This document shows, in pieces, positions 12,249-13,599 of a DNA stretch of 13,599 nucleotides; the first letter of the stretch is position 1, and each line of letters begins with the position of its first letter. The notes beneath the pieces were generated by a model. It saw only the letters and a list, made by a program, of their open reading frames with translations, made no database searches and was not told the origin of the DNA. Made by a program: the position numbers and the translations under genes. Source of the DNA: Planctomycetaceae bacterium (GTDB taxonomy: Bacteria > Planctomycetota > Planctomycetia > Pirellulales > Pirellulaceae); the NCBI GenBank assembly GCA_012965455.1, contig DTSG01000150.1, positions 1 to 13,599 on the forward strand, written 5' to 3'.

Positions 12249-13599
12249 ATGACCGCTCACCAATTCAATAAAATCGCCACTTACCGTAGTCCCGCGGAAT
12301 TGCGGGCACGCCTGCTCGAGCTAAATATCGATTTGCCCTGTGATGACGAAATTCAAACGACCGCTGGCGGTTCGCCACTAGCTGCACCTATCCAAATTGG
12401 AGACTTCCAAGTCGGCAACCGCTGGTGCATCCATCCCATGGAAGGCTGGGACGGCAACACTGACGGCACACCCAGCGACAAGACGTTCCGCCGCTGGAGG
12501 CACTTTGGGGAGAGTGGTGCCAAGTTAATCTGGGGAGGCGAAGCAGCCGCGGTGCAACATTCCGGCAGAGCAAACCCCAATCAATTACTGGCAACTCCAG
12601 ATCACGTAACGGGGCTGCAACAGTTATTGCGGGAATTGACGACAGCTCATGTAGAAAAATTTGGGTCCGTTGACGACTTACTCGTCGGACTGCAACTCAC
12701 ACATTCCGGCCGTTTCTGCCGCCCTAACAACCAAGACCTCGAGCCACGAATAGCATACCATCATCCGTTGCTGGACGATAAATATGGCATCGACCCTCAA
12801 GATAACTCCGTACTATGGACCGACGACGAACTAGAAACTCTGATCGATTCGTATGTACAAGCAGCCCAAACCGCCGAGCAGGCGGGGTTTCGATTCGTCG
12901 ACGTTAAAAGTTGCCATGGTTATCTCTTACACGAGTTTCTAAGTGCCACGAATCGCGCTGGCAACTACGGCGGCGACTTTGCTGGCCGCACTCGATTACT
13001 GAAAACAATCATCAGCCGCATTCACGATGCCTGTCCGAACCTACAAATTCTCGTTCGCTTGAGCTTCTTTGACACCATTCCATTTCATCAAGGGGCAAAG
13101 TGTGGCGAACCAGTCGATTTCCAATCGTCCTTGCCCTACCAATGCGGATTTGGCTGCGACCGTCAAGATCCAACACAAATCAATCTAACTGAACCAATTC
13201 AATTAGCAACCGATCTTAAAGAACTCGGAGTAACCGCTCTTAATCTCTCCTGCGGTAGCCCCTATTACAATCCACACCTACAACGTCCGGCTGCATTTCC
13301 CCCTAGCGACGGATACCAACCTCCACATGACCCCTTGTTCGACGTCGTTAAACAGATTCAAGCCGTGCGAGAATGCAAGGCGGCCGTACCGGACATCCCG
13401 CTCGTCGGCACGGGTTATTCATATTTGCAGGACTATCTACCCCACGTTGCTCAAGCAGTTATTCGCGCTGGTTGGGTCGATATGGTGGGTCTTGGCAGAA
13501 TGGTTCTATCCTATTGGAATCTACCGGCCGACACACTACAGACAGGAACCATGCAGCGAAAATTAATCTGTCGCACATTCAGTGATTGCACCACGGCTC
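12249..13599 (+). CDS. Old Yellow Enzyme-family NADH:flavin oxidoreductase (partial at right edge)
   Basis: 450 codons are visible and the end lies outside. The FMN-barrel signature is clear: P-M-E-G-W-D-G (63-69), L-I-W-G-G-E-A (93-99), Q-L-T-H-S-G-R-F (149-156), H-G-Y-L-L-H-E-F-L-S (223-232), N-Y-G-G-D-F (239-244) and G-L-G-R-M (414-418). The usual pair of substrate-binding residues in V-E-I-H-G-A-H-G-Y-L is V-D-V-K-S-C-H-G-Y-L here: Lys220 replaces the first His and His223 remains. The last visible residues hold C-R-T-F-S-D-C (441-447), two Cys in a C-x5-C, not the C-x2-C-x3-C iron-sulfur motif of dienoyl-CoA reductases. An N-terminal lead of about 45 residues precedes the barrel. The ATG at 12249 is the first after an in-frame stop (12234); no ribosome site. 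It lies 29 bases after pcrA, with no terminator between, so it may be co-transcribed. Confidence 0.88.
   Translation, partial: MTAHQFNKIATYRSPAELRARLLELNIDLPCDDEIQTTAGGSPLAAPIQIGDFQVGNRWCIHPMEGWDGNTDGTPSDKTFRRWRHFGESGAKLIWGGEAAAVQHSGRANPNQLLATPDHVTGLQQLLRELTTAHVEKFGSVDDLLVGLQLTHSGRFCRPNNQDLEPRIAYHHPLLDDKYGIDPQDNSVLWTDDELETLIDSYVQAAQTAEQAGFRFVDVKSCHGYLLHEFLSATNRAGNYGGDFAGRTRLLKTIISRIHDACPNLQILVRLSFFDTIPFHQGAKCGEPVDFQSSLPYQCGFGCDRQDPTQINLTEPIQLATDLKELGVTALNLSCGSPYYNPHLQRPAAFPPSDGYQPPHDPLFDVVKQIQAVRECKAAVPDIPLVGTGYSYLQDYLPHVAQAVIRAGWVDMVGLGRMVLSYWNLPADTLQTGTMQRKLICRTFSDCTTA

Noticed and set aside
1..13599. CRISPR array, tRNA/rRNA genes, transposase, integrase or phage genes
   Set aside because: No regularly spaced repeats, no tRNA-like cloverleaf that I could see, and none of the coding regions resembles mobile-element proteins.

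Overview
The window is chromosomal DNA of moderate G+C, about half by eye, and looks like a member of the Planctomycetes, most likely a Pirellulaceae-type marine or freshwater lineage. This is inferred from gene content. The window has a secreted PQQ-type propeller protein with a D-W-P-Q N-terminus, a Tat-exported sugar-phosphate isomerase-like protein, a free-standing copy of the RNA polymerase alpha C-terminal domain, an ATPase/arrestin-like gene set of a kind I associate with planctomycetes, and several exported proteins without a recognisable family. There is no rRNA, tRNA, CRISPR array, insertion sequence or phage gene, so this is not a mobile-element region.

Layout, left to right. 1-153 (-) is the N-terminus of a lipoprotein. 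495-908 (+) is a small exported protein with eight cysteines. A bidirectional terminator (941-981) separates it from two minus-strand genes: a Tat-exported TIM-barrel protein (999-1952) and a full-length family X DNA polymerase with a PHP nuclease domain (2045-3781). After a 600-base gap without a gene comes an exported Tyr/Pro-rich protein (4385-5419, +) closed by a strong terminator.

7622 down to 5513 (-) is a tight three-gene operon: a four-helix membrane protein with an arrestin-like C-terminal domain, a small soluble arrestin-like protein, and a P-loop ATPase. It has its own sigma70-like promoter. 7756-9015 (-) is the propeller protein. 9170-9436 (-) is the stand-alone alpha-CTD protein, with promoter, 5' hairpin, good ribosome binding site and terminator all visible. 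It is divergent from a PcrA/UvrD helicase gene (9760-12219, +), which is followed after 29 bases by an Old Yellow Enzyme-type flavin oxidoreductase running off the right edge.

Functional reading. DNA repair is represented twice (PolX and PcrA) and the envelope or periplasm by five or six exported proteins. The two parts closest to undescribed biology are the ATPase plus two arrestin-like proteins operon and the solitary alpha-CTD protein, which keeps nearly all the DNA-contacting residues of the polymerase domain but has no assembly domain. Promoter and terminator calls are by eye against the sigma70 consensus and hairpin rules. Family assignments rest on motifs I can read, not on a database search.
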